This document shows, piece by piece, positions 42,417-52,101 of a DNA stretch of 64,000 nt (the stretch's first letter is position 1; every line of letters begins with the position of its first letter). The stretch comes from Nitrobacter sp. NHB1 (GTDB lineage Bacteria > Pseudomonadota > Alphaproteobacteria > Rhizobiales > Xanthobacteraceae). The DNA is taken from the NCBI RefSeq assembly GCF_036964665.1, contig NZ_JBAMDA010000001.1:1302001-1366000 (forward strand). The letters run 5' to 3'. The position numbers and the translations under genes are program-made. Below the pieces are notes generated by a model that was not told the DNA's origin, did no database searches, and saw nothing but the letters and a program-made list of their open reading frames with translations.

Positions 42417-43565
42417 AACATGCACGGCATCGGACAAACGCTCCAGCGCGCGGTCGAGCGTGGCATCCGTCTTCGCGAAACAGAAGCGCACGATCGAGGT
42501 GACCGCTTCCTGTTCATAGAACGCGGAAACCGGGATCGCCGCGACCTTGTGGTCCGTCACGATGCGTCTGCAAAACGCCTCGTCGGTTTCATTGAGGCCG
42601 AGCGGCGCAAGATCGATCGTCAGGAAATAGGTCCCCTGCGATTGCAGCACGGGGAACCCGATGTCTTCAAAGCCGCGGGTCAAACGGTCCCGGCGTCGCG
42701 CCAGATCGCGGCGCATTGCGAAAAAGAAATCGTCCGGCTTGGCGAGACCATAGGCGACCGCGGCCTGAAGATTGGGGGGCGTCGTGAACGTCAGAAACTG
42801 ATGCACCTTCGCGGTCGCCCGCAGCAGCGGCGGCGCGGCGCAGACAAAGCCGACCTTCCAGCCCGTCAGAGAAAATATCTTCCCGGCCGAGCCGATCTTG
42901 ATGGTGCGGTCGCGCATACCGGGGATGGCGATCAGCGGAATATGCTCGCGGCCGTCGAAGACAACATGCTCCCAGACCTCGTCGCAGATCGCGACCGCAT
43001 CGAACTCCTGGCAAAACCGCGCCAGCAATTCCAGATCCTCCCGCGGATAGACCACCGCGGCCGGATTGAGCGGATTGTTAAAAAGCACCGCCTTGGTCTT
43101 GCGGGTGAATGCGCCGCGGAGCGCGTCTTCCGTCAGCCGCCAGTGCGGTGGTTCGAGACGGACCAGGCGCGGAACGCCGCCGGCCTGCCTGATGATCGGA
43201 AGATAGGAGTCGTAGACCGGCTGGAACACGATGACCTCGTCGCCCGGCTCGACCATGGCGAGTATCGCGCTGGTCAACGCCTCCGTGCCGCCCGAGGTGA
43301 CCATGACCTCTGTCATCGGATCGAGCGACAGGCCGTGCCAATGGGTGTAATGCGCGGCAATCGCCTGCCGCAACTCCGGAATTCCCATCATGGATGGATA
43401 TTGATTGTAGCCGTCGAGAACGGCGTCCGCCGCCGCGCGCCGGATATCCTCGGGCCCCGGATCGTCGGGAAAGCCCTGCCCCAGGTTGATGGCATCGTTG
43501 TCGCGCGCGAGCTGCGACATCGTCTCGAAGATCGTGACCGGAAGGTCGGCGAAGACCTTGTTCAT
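42411..43565 (-). CDS. PLP-dependent class I/II aminotransferase (384 aa)
   Basis: Fold-type I aminotransferase, closest in look to the methionine/kynurenine aminotransferase group (YbdL-like). The catalytic Lys is in GSAGKIFSLTGWKVGF (about residue 235), preceded by CDEVWEHVVF with the conserved Asp that holds the pyridine nitrogen. GQGFPDDPGPEDIRRA and YPSMMGIPELRQAIAAHY are typical N-terminal motifs. The substrate cannot be told from sequence alone. It starts at the ATG at 43565, 15 bp after the rhodanese gene, and ends in a family A repeat that supplies its stop codon. Confidence 0.93.
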   Translation of the reverse strand: MNKVFADLPVTIFETMSQLARDNDAINLGQGFPDDPGPEDIRRAAADAVLDGYNQYPSMMGIPELRQAIAAHYTHWHGLSLDPMTEVMVTSGGTEALTSAILAMVEPGDEVIVFQPVYDSYLPIIRQAGGVPRLVRLEPPHWRLTEDALRGAFTRKTKAVLFNNPLNPAAVVYPREDLELLARFCQEFDAVAICDEVWEHVVFDGREHIPLIAIPGMRDRTIKIGSAGKIFSLTGWKVGFVCAAPPLLRATAKVHQFLTFTTPPNLQAAVAYGLAKPDDFFFAMRRDLARRRDRLTRGFEDIGFPVLQSQGTYFLTIDLAPLGLNETDEAFCRRIVTDHKVAAIPVSAFYEQEAVTSIVRFCFAKTDATLDRALERLSDAVHVL

Positions 43566-43580
43566 CGAGAGCGTCAAATC

Positions 43581-43916
43581 TCAGCCGCCGGTTCGGGTCG
43601 GCAGCCCCACCGCTTTCCATCCCAGAATTCCGCCGTCGAGATGCTTGTCGTAGGCGAGGCCAGCGGCCTGCGCCGCCAGCGAAGCGGTCACCGAGCGCTT
43701 GCCCGAGCGGCAGGCAAACACCACCTGCTTGCCTTGCGGGTCGGGAATCGCCTTGGGGTCGAAACTCGACAGGGCGACAACGACCGCGTGCGGGAAAGCT
43801 TCCGCCGCGATCTCGTTCGGCTCGCGGACGTCAACCAGCAGATAGCGTCCGTCGGCAATGCCCTTCGAGACATCTTCCGGCGTCAAGTCGTGAACGACAA
43901 AATTCAGATTCGCCAA
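43581..43916 (-). CDS. Rhodanese-like domain protein (111 aa)
   Basis: A single rhodanese domain that carries sulfur as a persulfide. The active-site loop is CRSGKRS at about residues 70-76, and DVREPNEI marks the N-terminal conserved motif. I place the start at the TTG at 43916, preceded by GAGGAGG at ideal spacing; a longer open frame to 44030 has no such signal. It lies between kup and the aminotransferase on the same strand and may be co-transcribed with the latter. Confidence 0.88.
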   Translation of the reverse strand: MANLNFVVHDLTPEDVSKGIADGRYLLVDVREPNEIAAEAFPHAVVVALSSFDPKAIPDPQGKQVVFACRSGKRSVTASLAAQAAGLAYDKHLDGGILGWKAVGLPTRTGG

Positions 43917-44048
43917 CGCAACCTCCTCGTCCCCGCATTCAGGCGCCCGCACCAGCTCATAGCCGGTTTCGCCCTCTCTCCAGCCGCGCAAGGTCGCCCC
44001 TTGCGCCGACAAAATCAAGCGCCGCCACAATTCTAAATGACGGCTTGT

Positions 44049-45953
44049 CTAAATGATGACTTGCGTTCCCACTTCCACGACCCGCCCGGTCGGAATCTGA
44101 AAATAATCGATTGCATCGTTGGCCGACCGGCTCATCGCGATGAACAGGTGATCCTGCCAGAGCGGCATTCCCGACTGCGCGGACGGCTTCAGCGACCGCC
44201 GCGAGACGAAAAACGACGTCGCCATGATGTCGAACTGCCAGCCGAGCTTGCGCGCGATCACCAGGGCCTTCGGGACATTCGGCAATTCCATGAACCCGAA
44301 GCGGAGGCTGACGGTCGAGAACTTCTCGCTGATATTTTCCATGCGAACCCGCTCGGTGGGATCGACGCGGGGGGTTTGCGTGGTTTCGATCGTCAGGATG
44401 ACGTTGTGTTCGTGAAGCACCTTGTTGTGCTTGAGATTGTGCAAAAGCGCGGTAGGCACGAAATTGGGATCGCTGGTCAGAAACACCGCTGTGCCCTTGA
44501 CGATGTGCGGTGGGCGCTTTTCCAGACTCTTGATGAGATCCAGAAGCGGCACCTCGGTGCGCCGGGTCTTTTTGATGAGGATGGCCGCGCCGCGGCGCCA
44601 CGTCCATATCAGCACAACCATAATGAGGCCGAACAGAAGCGGCACCCATGCGCCCTCAAGCAGCTTGAGGAGATTGGCGCTGAAAAACATGATGTCGACG
44701 ACGACAAGCGGGACGACCAATGCGGCAGCCGTCGCCGGGTGCCAGTTCCACAGCTTCCAGACAACGACAAAGCCCATGATGCCGTCGGCGACCATCGTGG
44801 TGGACACCGCAATCCCGTAGGCCGAGGCGAGCCCGCTGGAGGTGCGGAACAACAGCACCAAAAGCAGCACGCCGATCAGCAACAGAATGTTCACACGCGG
44901 CAGGTAGATCTGGCCGGCATGGGTCTCGGAGGTGTAGCGCACCTCGAAACGCGGCAACAGGCCGAGCTGCACGGCCTGACGAATGAGCGAATAGGCGCCG
45001 GTAATGACGGCCTGGCTGGCGATCACCGTGGCGGCGGTTGCCAGAATGACCAGCGGCAGGAGGATCGGCGCCGGCGCCAGACGGTAGAAGGGGTTCTCGA
45101 TGGCGTCGGGATGGGCGAGGACCAGCGCCCCCTGTCCGAAATAATTCAGCAGCAGCGCCGGCAGCACCAGACAGAACCACGCCGCCTGAATTGGTTTGCG
45201 GCCGAAGTGGCCGAGATCGGCATACAGCGCCTCGCCGCCCGTGACCGACAGAAAGACCAACCCCATGATGACGAGGCCGATCAGGCCATGATTGAGCAGG
45301 AAGTGAATGGCGTACCAGGGATTGACGGCTAACAGCACGCTCGGGTCTTCGTGGATGTGCAGAGCGCCGAGGACAGCGATAGCCACGAACCACAGTGCCA
45401 TCACCGGAGCAAACGCCGAGGCCACGCGCGCCGTGCCGCGGCTCTGCACCGCGAACAGCACGACCAGGATCAGCAACGTCAGCGGGACGACGTAGTCGTC
45501 GAACTCCGGCGCCGCGAGTTTCAATCCTTCGACCGCGGACAGCACCGAGATCGCCGGCGTGATCATGGAATCGCCGAGAAACATCGAGGCGCCGACCACG
45601 CCGAGCGCCAGAAGGAGCAGGCTTTGTCGCCCCAGCGCCCGCTGCCCGAGCGCCATCAGCGACAGGGTTCCGCCCTCCCCGTTGTTGTCGGCCCGCAGCA
45701 GCAGGAGAACGTACTTGGCGGTGACGACGATGAACAGCGACCACAGGATCAGCGACAGCACGCCGAGCACGATCACCGGCGTCACCGTTCCCTGTTGCGC
45801 GGCATGATTGACCGCCTCGCGGAACGCATACAAGGGCGACGTCCCGATATCGCCAAAGACCACGCCGATGCTTCCGAGCGTTAACGCCCAAAAGCCGCTC
45901 CTCGTTGCCGAAGCTTCGCCTCCGGCTTCGGCGGGTGGATCGCTGACGGCCAT
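44049..45953 (-). CDS. kup: Kup-type low-affinity potassium uptake protein (634 aa)
   Basis: K+/H+ symporter of the KUP/HAK family in the inner membrane. The N-terminal signature [20 protein letters not shown] (about residues 23-42) is intact. About twelve hydrophobic helices follow, then a soluble C-terminal domain of about 150 residues starting near [12 protein letters not shown]. Length is normal. The start is at 45953, an in-frame ATG four codons inside the longest frame. Alphaproteobacteria of this group often carry several kup genes; this one stands alone. Confidence 0.96.
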   Translation of the reverse strand: MAVSDPPAEAGGEASATRSGFWALTLGSIGVVFGDIGTSPLYAFREAVNHAAQQGTVTPVIVLGVLSLILWSLFIVVTAKYVLLLLRADNNGEGGTLSLMALGQRALGRQSLLLLALGVVGASMFLGDSMITPAISVLSAVEGLKLAAPEFDDYVVPLTLLILVVLFAVQSRGTARVASAFAPVMALWFVAIAVLGALHIHEDPSVLLAVNPWYAIHFLLNHGLIGLVIMGLVFLSVTGGEALYADLGHFGRKPIQAAWFCLVLPALLLNYFGQGALVLAHPDAIENPFYRLAPAPILLPLVILATAATVIASQAVITGAYSLIRQAVQLGLLPRFEVRYTSETHAGQIYLPRVNILLLIGVLLLVLLFRTSSGLASAYGIAVSTTMVADGIMGFVVVWKLWNWHPATAAALVVPLVVVDIMFFSANLLKLLEGAWVPLLFGLIMVVLIWTWRRGAAILIKKTRRTEVPLLDLIKSLEKRPPHIVKGTAVFLTSDPNFVPTALLHNLKHNKVLHEHNVILTIETTQTPRVDPTERVRMENISEKFSTVSLRFGFMELPNVPKALVIARKLGWQFDIMATSFFVSRRSLKPSAQSGMPLWQDHLFIAMSRSANDAIDYFQIPTGRVVEVGTQVII

Positions 45954-46098
45954 GGTGTCTTGCAACGCTCTGATGGTGGTTTTGATCCGGGGCTATCGCC
46001 CACAAGGAGAGAGCCGTCAATCCATCGAATGGCATTGACAGCCTGCATTGATTCGTCCGGCAGGAAGCTCGCCCACGGTAAAATAGTATGGTTGGCGA

Positions 46099-46929
46099 TC
46101 AGGGCTTCAAATTCGGAGGCAACGGAGGTGCCTCGCGCATCAGGGTGATGGTGACGCGCCGGTTCGCCGCCAGCGAGGGATCGTCCGGAAACAGAGGCAT
46201 ACTGTCCGACTTGCCCGCTACCGCAAAGATATGGCTCGGCGGCAGCCCCTCGCGCTCGAGAATCTGGCGAACGGCGTTGGCGCGGTCCGCGGACAGATCG
46301 AAGCCGTCATAGTCGCTGCGCGTCGGCATGAAGTTCGAGGCGGTGTGACCGGTGATCGAAATCCGCAAAGGCGTCGCCTTGAGCGGCGCCGCAAGCTTCC
46401 GGATCAGCATCCGCGTCCGCTCGTAAGGCTCCTTGGATCCGTCCGCGAACATCGATCGGCCGTCCTGGTCGACGATCTCCAGGTTGAGACCTTCCTTGGT
46501 CTCCTCGAACATGATGTGCTTGGAGAGCTCGGTCAGCTCCGGCATGTCTTGCAGCGCCTGCCGTAGCGACGCGGAAGCGAGCGCAAACTCACGATCCGTC
46601 TTGAGGCGCGCGCCCGCGGTCTTGGAGCGCTCCTGCTCGTTGGGAGTCGGGGTGGCGGAGGTTTCCTCCGGCGGGACGTGCGCGGAGTTCTTCAGTTTTG
46701 GCCGTGTCGGCAAGCCATCCGATTCGATGATGCCGGAATATCGCACCTCGGTCTGGGTGCCGAAGGCGTCACGCATCGAGCCCGCGACAATCTTGAGCTT
46801 GTTGTTGTCCATGGTGGAGAACGCGACGAGCATCACGAAGAAGCTCATCATCAAGCCCATCAGATCGGCGAACGTGACGAACCAGCCGTGCCCTCCGCCA
46901 TGCGCATCGCCGCGTTTTTTCTTGGCCAT
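46099..46929 (-). CDS. motB: MotB/PomB-like flagellar stator protein (276 aa)
   Basis: Peptidoglycan-anchored stator subunit. The single transmembrane segment GWFVTFADLMGLMMSFFVML (about residues 15-34) contains the ion-binding Asp in FADLM. After a linker, an OmpA-like peptidoglycan-binding domain fills about residues 140-270 (ISITGHTASNF, LSADRANAVRQILEREG, ANRRVTITLM). The short N-terminus and FADLM context look more like PomB than E. coli MotB. It follows the MotA-like gene, with a small hairpin repeat in between. No other flagellar genes are in the window. Confidence 0.92.
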   Translation of the reverse strand: MAKKKRGDAHGGGHGWFVTFADLMGLMMSFFVMLVAFSTMDNNKLKIVAGSMRDAFGTQTEVRYSGIIESDGLPTRPKLKNSAHVPPEETSATPTPNEQERSKTAGARLKTDREFALASASLRQALQDMPELTELSKHIMFEETKEGLNLEIVDQDGRSMFADGSKEPYERTRMLIRKLAAPLKATPLRISITGHTASNFMPTRSDYDGFDLSADRANAVRQILEREGLPPSHIFAVAGKSDSMPLFPDDPSLAANRRVTITLMREAPPLPPNLKP

Positions 46930-46943
46930 TGCTGGTTTCCCGA

Positions 46944-46984
46944 CTAGCGCGCTTACCGTTCTGATGGAATCAGAACGGGCGCTC
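46944..46984 (-). repeat. Dispersed repeat, family A copy 4 (hairpin half only)
   Basis: CCGTTCTGA/TCAGAACGG with outer AGCGC/GCGCT arms lies between the motA- and motB-like genes. It matches the second half of the copy at 1207-1313 in inverted orientation. Confidence 0.75.
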
Positions 46985-47011
46985 CCAAGCTATTGAAATG
47001 CTCTCCCCAGA

Positions 47012-47785
47012 TCACGCCGGAACCGGCTCGCCTTCCTCCTGGCGATGCTTCTCCGGCAGATAGGCGAGCAGCATTTCGCGCACCAGCGCCGGACTCTTGG
47101 AATCCCGGATCATCAGGATTCCGTCGATGATCAGGGTGCGATTGGTTTCCTCGTCCAGCAGCTTGCCGTGCAGCTTGTCCGCAATCGGCAGGCAGAACAG
47201 GTTGGCGACAAGCGCGCCGTAGAGCGTCGCGAGCAGCGCAGTCGCCATGAACGGACCGAGCTTGGAGGGATCGGTCATGTTGGCGAACATCTGCACCATG
47301 CCGATCAGGGTGCCGATCATGCCGAACGCCGGAGCGCAATCGCCGATGGCGCGGTAGATCTTGCTTCCCTCATCGAGGTGCATGAGAAAATTGTCGCGGT
47401 CGCGCTCGAGATTGTCACGGATGAATTCGAGATCGTAACCGTCCGCCACAAACCGGATTCCCTTGGCGAGAAACGGCTCGTTGGTTTCGACTTTCTCGAG
47501 GCCCACCGGCCCCTGCTTGCGGGCGATTTCGGCGATCCGCGCCAGTTCGTCGACAAGGTCGCGCGCCGTCAGCCGGCTCATGGTGAAGGCAAACCTGGCG
47601 CCGAGCGGCAAGCCGTGCAGAATTGCGCCGAGCGGGAAGCGGATCATCGTGGCGGCGGTCGCACCACCGAAAATGATGATCAAGGCATGTTCGCTGACGA
47701 ACATGTGGAGATCGCCGCCCATAAAGACCATCACGGCGACTACGATCATGCCGAAAGCGAGTCCGGCACCCGTCATGATATCCAT
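47012..47785 (-). CDS. motA: MotA/PomA-like flagellar stator protein (257 aa)
   Basis: Four-helix stator subunit that forms the ion channel with the MotB-like protein. The MotA/TolQ/ExbB signature APAFGMIGTLIGMVQMFANM lies near residues 149-168, and PFMATALLATLYGALVANLF forms the fourth helix. At about 257 residues it has the length of PomA rather than E. coli MotA (295). I prefer the ATG at 47785, preceded by GGAG, to the one at 47800. Whether it uses protons or sodium cannot be decided from sequence by eye. Confidence 0.92.
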   Translation of the reverse strand: MDIMTGAGLAFGMIVVAVMVFMGGDLHMFVSEHALIIIFGGATAATMIRFPLGAILHGLPLGARFAFTMSRLTARDLVDELARIAEIARKQGPVGLEKVETNEPFLAKGIRFVADGYDLEFIRDNLERDRDNFLMHLDEGSKIYRAIGDCAPAFGMIGTLIGMVQMFANMTDPSKLGPFMATALLATLYGALVANLFCLPIADKLHGKLLDEETNRTLIIDGILMIRDSKSPALVREMLLAYLPEKHRQEEGEPVPA

Positions 47786-48056
47786 GAGAACTCCACGCAT
47801 ACTCGACCGGCCATCCTGGACGGCGGCGCGGCCCGTTCTGAGCCACGCGTCGACACCCTAACTTTGGCGCCATTAAAGACCCGTTACCGGAAAGGTAATC
47901 GTTGCCAATGTGTTAATACCGAACCAAAGCGGCTCGCGGGCGGGCACAACCGTTTGAGGAACGGCTATGATTCCCACCAACGACGAGGCATCGACATGTT
48001 GCCGTTCAAGCGTCCAACGCACCGGACGCCGGACCGCTGCACGTCTGCAAGGTTTC

Positions 48057-48977
48057 TCAATTCGGGCGGGGAGACCGGTTGTCCTGCTTCCGTGGCCTGA
48101 TCGGAATGGTTGGCGACTTGGCCCCGGGGGGCGGCGCAACCGGCGATGCGGCGTCGGTGAATTCGGCGGATGACGGCTCGGCCGGAAACGTCTGCTCCAC
48201 AGCCGCCTTGAGGTCCTGATCGCGATAGGATTTCCAACCGATCGGAAGGCTCACCAGAAAGCCGATTGAACAGAAGGACAGGACGACCCATGGATAACTG
48301 ATCAGGAGTGCGATGAAGAACACCACCGACACGAAGACCGGCAGCACCAGTTCCGGCGGCACGCGCATCCCAACCATCTTGCCGGAGAAGACCGGTAACC
48401 GCGAAACCATCAGGATCGCGATCAGCAGCGTATAAAACGCCGTCAGCACCGCGGGCGGATGCGGGACGCCCAGGAACGCCAGATAGATCGGCAACAGCAC
48501 CGTGATCGCACCCGCCGGCGCAGGCACGCCGGTAAAGAATTTTGCGGCAAAAGCCGGCTTGTTGGGATCGTCCATCGTCGCGTTGAAGCGGGCGAGCCGC
48601 AGGCCGCCGCTGATCGCGAATATCATCGCCGCGATCCAGCCCACATTGTTGAGGTCGTGCAACTGCCAGAAGTAGAGGATCAGGCCGGGCGCGACACCGA
48701 AATTGACGAAGTCAGCGAGGCTGTCGAGTTCGGCGCCGAACTTCGACTGTCCCTTGATCATCCGGGCCACCCGCCCGTCGAGCCCGTCGAGCACAGCCGC
48801 GAACACGATAGCAGCCACCGCAAGCTCCATCCGCCCCTCGGTCGAGAGCCGGATTGCCGTCAGTCCCGCGCAAATAGCAAGCAGCGTGATGAAATTGGGC
48901 ACCAGCATCCGCACCGGAATCGGGCGAAACCGGCGACGGCGTATCTCGGACGATTTCGGATCGTATGGCGTCTGCAC
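48057..48977 (-). CDS. pssA: CDP-diacylglycerol-serine O-phosphatidyltransferase (306 aa)
   Basis: Makes phosphatidylserine from CDP-diacylglycerol in the inner membrane. The CDP-alcohol phosphotransferase motif is complete: DGLDGRVARMIKGQSKFGAE then LDSLADFVNFG (about residues 64-95), with all four catalytic Asp. Eight hydrophobic helices are visible, then a soluble Pro-rich tail. The start is uncertain. The GTG at 48977 gives QTPYDPKSSEIRRRRFRPIP, which looks like the family N-terminus, but its AGGAG lies only 2 nt away. It follows psd, the next enzyme of the pathway, 84 bp upstream. Confidence 0.93.
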   Translation of the reverse strand: MQTPYDPKSSEIRRRRFRPIPVRMLVPNFITLLAICAGLTAIRLSTEGRMELAVAAIVFAAVLDGLDGRVARMIKGQSKFGAELDSLADFVNFGVAPGLILYFWQLHDLNNVGWIAAMIFAISGGLRLARFNATMDDPNKPAFAAKFFTGVPAPAGAITVLLPIYLAFLGVPHPPAVLTAFYTLLIAILMVSRLPVFSGKMVGMRVPPELVLPVFVSVVFFIALLISYPWVVLSFCSIGFLVSLPIGWKSYRDQDLKAAVEQTFPAEPSSAEFTDAASPVAPPPGAKSPTIPIRPRKQDNRSPRPN

Positions 48978-48984
48978 TTCTCCT

Positions 48985-49012
48985 ATATAGCAGGGCCTTA
49001 ATATAGCAGGGC
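48985..49012 (-). repeat. Two direct repeats of ATATAGCAGGGC just upstream of pssA
   Basis: The 12-bp sequence occurs at 48985-48996 and 49001-49012, immediately before the pssA ribosome binding site. It may be a chance duplication or a translation-control element; nothing else supports a function. Confidence 0.4.
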
Positions 49013-49061
49013 TTTGCCCGGTCCGCCATCTGCCGGACACCCGGGCAAACCGCCCGAGCGG

Positions 49062-49808
49062 CTAACTGCTGCGATAGGTCCGCACGCCGTCTTCCTGCTT
49101 AAAATCGGCCAGCACCGTTTCGCCGGCGATCGCGGTCTGGCCTTCGGACACCAGCACTTGCGTCCCCTCCGGCAGGAAGACGTCGAGCCGCGAACCGAAC
49201 CGGATCAGCCCGAAGCGTTCGCCCGCCTCGATCGTCTGCCCCTCGTGCACGAACGAGACGATGCGTCGCGCAACCAGCCCGGCGATCTGAGTCACCCCAA
49301 CCGTCCCGTTGTTCGGCGTCGATATGACGAGCGAGTTGCGCTCGTTGTCCTCGCTCGCCTTGTCGAGTTCGGCGTTGATGAATTTGCCGGGACGATAGGC
49401 GATCCGTTCGATCCGCCCCGCGACCGGACTGCGATTGACGTGGCAATTGAACACGCTCATGAAGATCGAAATGCGCACTAGCGGCTGCTCGCCGAGTTCG
49501 AGCTCGAACGGCGGGACCACCTGCGTGATCATCGAGATGCGGCCGTCCGCCGGCGCGACGACGAGGCCCTCGCGGATTGGCGTCACACGGGCCGGATTGC
49601 GGAAGAACAGCGCACACCACACCGTGAGCAGCGTTCCGATCCAGCCCAGCGGGGTCCAGATCCAGAACAGAATAAGACTGACCACTGCGAAGCCACCGAC
49701 GAAGGGATAACCCTTCGGATGAATTGGCGAAATTTGTGCTCGGACGGACTTGGCACCGGAGCGGATGGATTTGGCGACGGATAGGAGAGTCTGTCGATCT
49801 ATGGACAT
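49062..49808 (-). CDS. psd: Phosphatidylserine decarboxylase (248 aa)
   Basis: Converts phosphatidylserine to phosphatidylethanolamine. This is the short, soluble-looking Psd-B class: a membrane hairpin at about residues 35-70, then [38 protein letters not shown], and the autocleavage Gly-Ser in [14 protein letters not shown] near residue 210 that makes the pyruvoyl group. I take the ATG at 49808, with CAGGTG before it; the frame to 49868 is an extension. It lies between the Atm1-type exporter and pssA on the same strand. Confidence 0.95.
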   Translation of the reverse strand: MSIDRQTLLSVAKSIRSGAKSVRAQISPIHPKGYPFVGGFAVVSLILFWIWTPLGWIGTLLTVWCALFFRNPARVTPIREGLVVAPADGRISMITQVVPPFELELGEQPLVRISIFMSVFNCHVNRSPVAGRIERIAYRPGKFINAELDKASEDNERNSLVISTPNNGTVGVTQIAGLVARRIVSFVHEGQTIEAGERFGLIRFGSRLDVFLPEGTQVLVSEGQTAIAGETVLADFKQEDGVRTYRSS

Positions 49809-49933
49809 GAGCACCTGATGATCTGCGAATGAATCTGAGGTGAAAGTGGCTTTATGGGAACGCGTCACGCCCCCTCGCTCGGCATCCGTATTGAAACACG
49901 ATGCCTGATTCGGGGGGCTGCCTTAGGCCTATT

Positions 49934-51892
49934 CTACTCTGCCGCGGCGGCCGGCGCCACCAGCGGATCGTCCACAGGAGGCGGGGCACGGTTGGGGACG
50001 TCGTCGTCATCGCCGATCAGCGCCAGTTTCTCCCGCACCTCCTGCGCCTCGCGTTGCCTGTTCCACATGCTGGCGTAAAGACCGTCGGCCGCCAAAAGCT
50101 CCGTATGGGTTCCCCGCTCGGCGATTCGGCCTTGATCGAGCACGATAATCTCGTCGGCGCCCACGATGGTCGACAGCCGGTGCGCGATCACCAGCGAAGT
50201 GCGGTTGCGCGAGACCCCTTCGAGGGCCTCCTGGATTTCATGCTCGGTGTGGCTGTCGAGCGCCGACGTCGCCTCGTCCAGCACGAGGATCGGCGGCGCC
50301 TTCAGTACGGTGCGCGCAATCGCCACACGCTGTTTCTCGCCGCCGGACAGTTTTAACCCGCGCTCGCCGACCTCTGTCTCGTAGCCCTTCGGCGACATCC
50401 TGATGAAGCCGTCGATCTGCGCCGTCCGGGCGGCGATCTCGACCTCTTCGTCGGTCGCGTTCCAGCGGCCGTAGCGGATGTTGTAGCGGATGGTGTCGTT
50501 GAACAGCACGGTGTCCTGCGGCACCATCCCGATCGCAGCGCGCAGCGAGACCTGCGTGACGTCGCGGATATCCTGGCCGTCGATCAGGATACGGCCGCTC
50601 GACACATCGTAAAGGCGAAATAAAAGGCGTGAGATCGTCGATTTCCCCGCCCCCGACGGCCCGACGATCGCCACCGTCTTTCCCGCGGGCACGTCGAACG
50701 TCATGCCCTTGAGGATCGGGCGATTCGGATCGTAGGAAAACCGCACATCCTCGAACCGCACCGAACCGTGCCCAACATGCAATGGCTGCGCGCCGGCGCG
50801 ATCCTTCACCTCCGGATTGCGGGTCAGCACGCCGAACATCTTTTCGATATCGATGATCGCCTGCTTGATCTGGCGATAGACCATGCCCATCAGGTTGAGC
50901 GGCTGGTAGAGCTGGATCATCATGGCGTTGACCATGACGAAATCGCCGACCGTATGAGTGCCGTTGCGCACGCCGATCGCGCACATGATCATGATCGTCG
51001 TCAGACCGGCCGTGTAGATGACCGCCTGTCCCCCGTTGAGAACAGCCAGCGAGGTGTAAGTAGAGACGCTTGCGGCCTCAAACCGCTCCATCGAGCGGTC
51101 GTAGCGTTTCGCTTCCCGCAACTCGGCACCGAAATATTTCACCGTTTCGTAGTTCAATAGCGAGTCGATCGCCTTGGCGTTGGCGTCGGAATCGGATTCG
51201 TTCATCCGGCGGCGGATTTCGATGCGCCACTGCGTCGCTCTGTAGGTAAAGGCCATGTAGACCACGACGGTCACGAGCGTCACCAGCACGTAGCGCCAGT
51301 CGAATTGCCACAACAGAACGGCGGTGAGCAGCCCGACTTCGACCGCAGTCGGAATAAGCTGGAGGATGACGAGCCGGACCATCTCCTCGATGCCGTTGCG
51401 GCCCCGTTCGAGCACGCGCGTCAACCCGCCGGTCTTGCGTTCGAGGTGAAAACGCAGCGACAGCTCGTGCATGTGGACGAACGTCCGGTAAGCCAGCCTG
51501 CGCACCGCGTGCATCGCGACCTTGGCAAAGATGCCGTCGCGCCACTGGGTGAGCAGCGCCATCAGCACGCGGACGGAACCGTAGGCCAGCGTCATTGCCA
51601 GCGGCGACAGGATCAACCACATCGCCCAGTTGTCGGGCTGCACGGGCGCGCTTCCCGCGCCGTTCAGCGCATCGACCGCCCACTTGAAGGTGAACGGAAC
51701 GATCAGGGTGGCGACCTTGGCCACAAGCAACAGCAGCATCGCCCAGACGACGCGCATCTTCAGGTCGGCGCGATCGCCGGGCCACATGTAGGGCCACAGA
51801 TGCACAAGCGCCCGGCCGAGCGTCGCGCTTCGGGTCGGATCATCGGACGGTTTTGCCGGCGCGCTCGCCGGATGCGCAGCCGCGTCAGCCAT
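49934..51892 (-). CDS. Atm1-type ABC exporter, fused permease and ATPase (652 aa)
   Basis: Homodimeric ABC exporter related to mitochondrial Atm1 and bacterial Atm1/HMT, which export glutathione-linked sulfur or metal compounds. Six transmembrane helices (about residues 45-330) precede the ATPase. The ATPase has Walker A VGPSGAGKSTISRLL near residue 420, signature LSGGEKQRVAIART near residue 530 and Walker B ILVLDEATSALDS. The family-specific NYETVKYFGAE is present around residue 247. It is the first gene of an exporter-psd-pssA run and is divergent from the LOG gene. Confidence 0.94.
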   Translation of the reverse strand: MADAAAHPASAPAKPSDDPTRSATLGRALVHLWPYMWPGDRADLKMRVVWAMLLLLVAKVATLIVPFTFKWAVDALNGAGSAPVQPDNWAMWLILSPLAMTLAYGSVRVLMALLTQWRDGIFAKVAMHAVRRLAYRTFVHMHELSLRFHLERKTGGLTRVLERGRNGIEEMVRLVILQLIPTAVEVGLLTAVLLWQFDWRYVLVTLVTVVVYMAFTYRATQWRIEIRRRMNESDSDANAKAIDSLLNYETVKYFGAELREAKRYDRSMERFEAASVSTYTSLAVLNGGQAVIYTAGLTTIMIMCAIGVRNGTHTVGDFVMVNAMMIQLYQPLNLMGMVYRQIKQAIIDIEKMFGVLTRNPEVKDRAGAQPLHVGHGSVRFEDVRFSYDPNRPILKGMTFDVPAGKTVAIVGPSGAGKSTISRLLFRLYDVSSGRILIDGQDIRDVTQVSLRAAIGMVPQDTVLFNDTIRYNIRYGRWNATDEEVEIAARTAQIDGFIRMSPKGYETEVGERGLKLSGGEKQRVAIARTVLKAPPILVLDEATSALDSHTEHEIQEALEGVSRNRTSLVIAHRLSTIVGADEIIVLDQGRIAERGTHTELLAADGLYASMWNRQREAQEVREKLALIGDDDDVPNRAPPPVDDPLVAPAAAAE

Positions 51893-51943
51893 CGCTCAGG
51901 CCTGAACCCGAAAATGGCGTCCACCGCCGCGAATATCGTCTGA

Positions 51944-51969
51944 TCGAGGTCATATATCGACGTCATATA
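51944..51969. repeat. 13-bp tandem repeat in the Atm1/LOG divergent promoter region
   Basis: TCGAGGTCATATA is followed directly by TCGACGTCATATA (one mismatch). The pair lies between the two divergent genes and could be an operator or chance. Confidence 0.35.
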
Positions 51970-52101
51970 GAGCGTTTGGGTGCTGCGTACACCCTATTCC
52001 CGGCGATTTTTCGCTGCGGAGGGCGGCCCCGCAGGCGCTTGACCCCGTGCCGACAATAGCCGAACCTTGACGCCGCAGTTGTTCCGGGCCACATCGATTC
52101 C

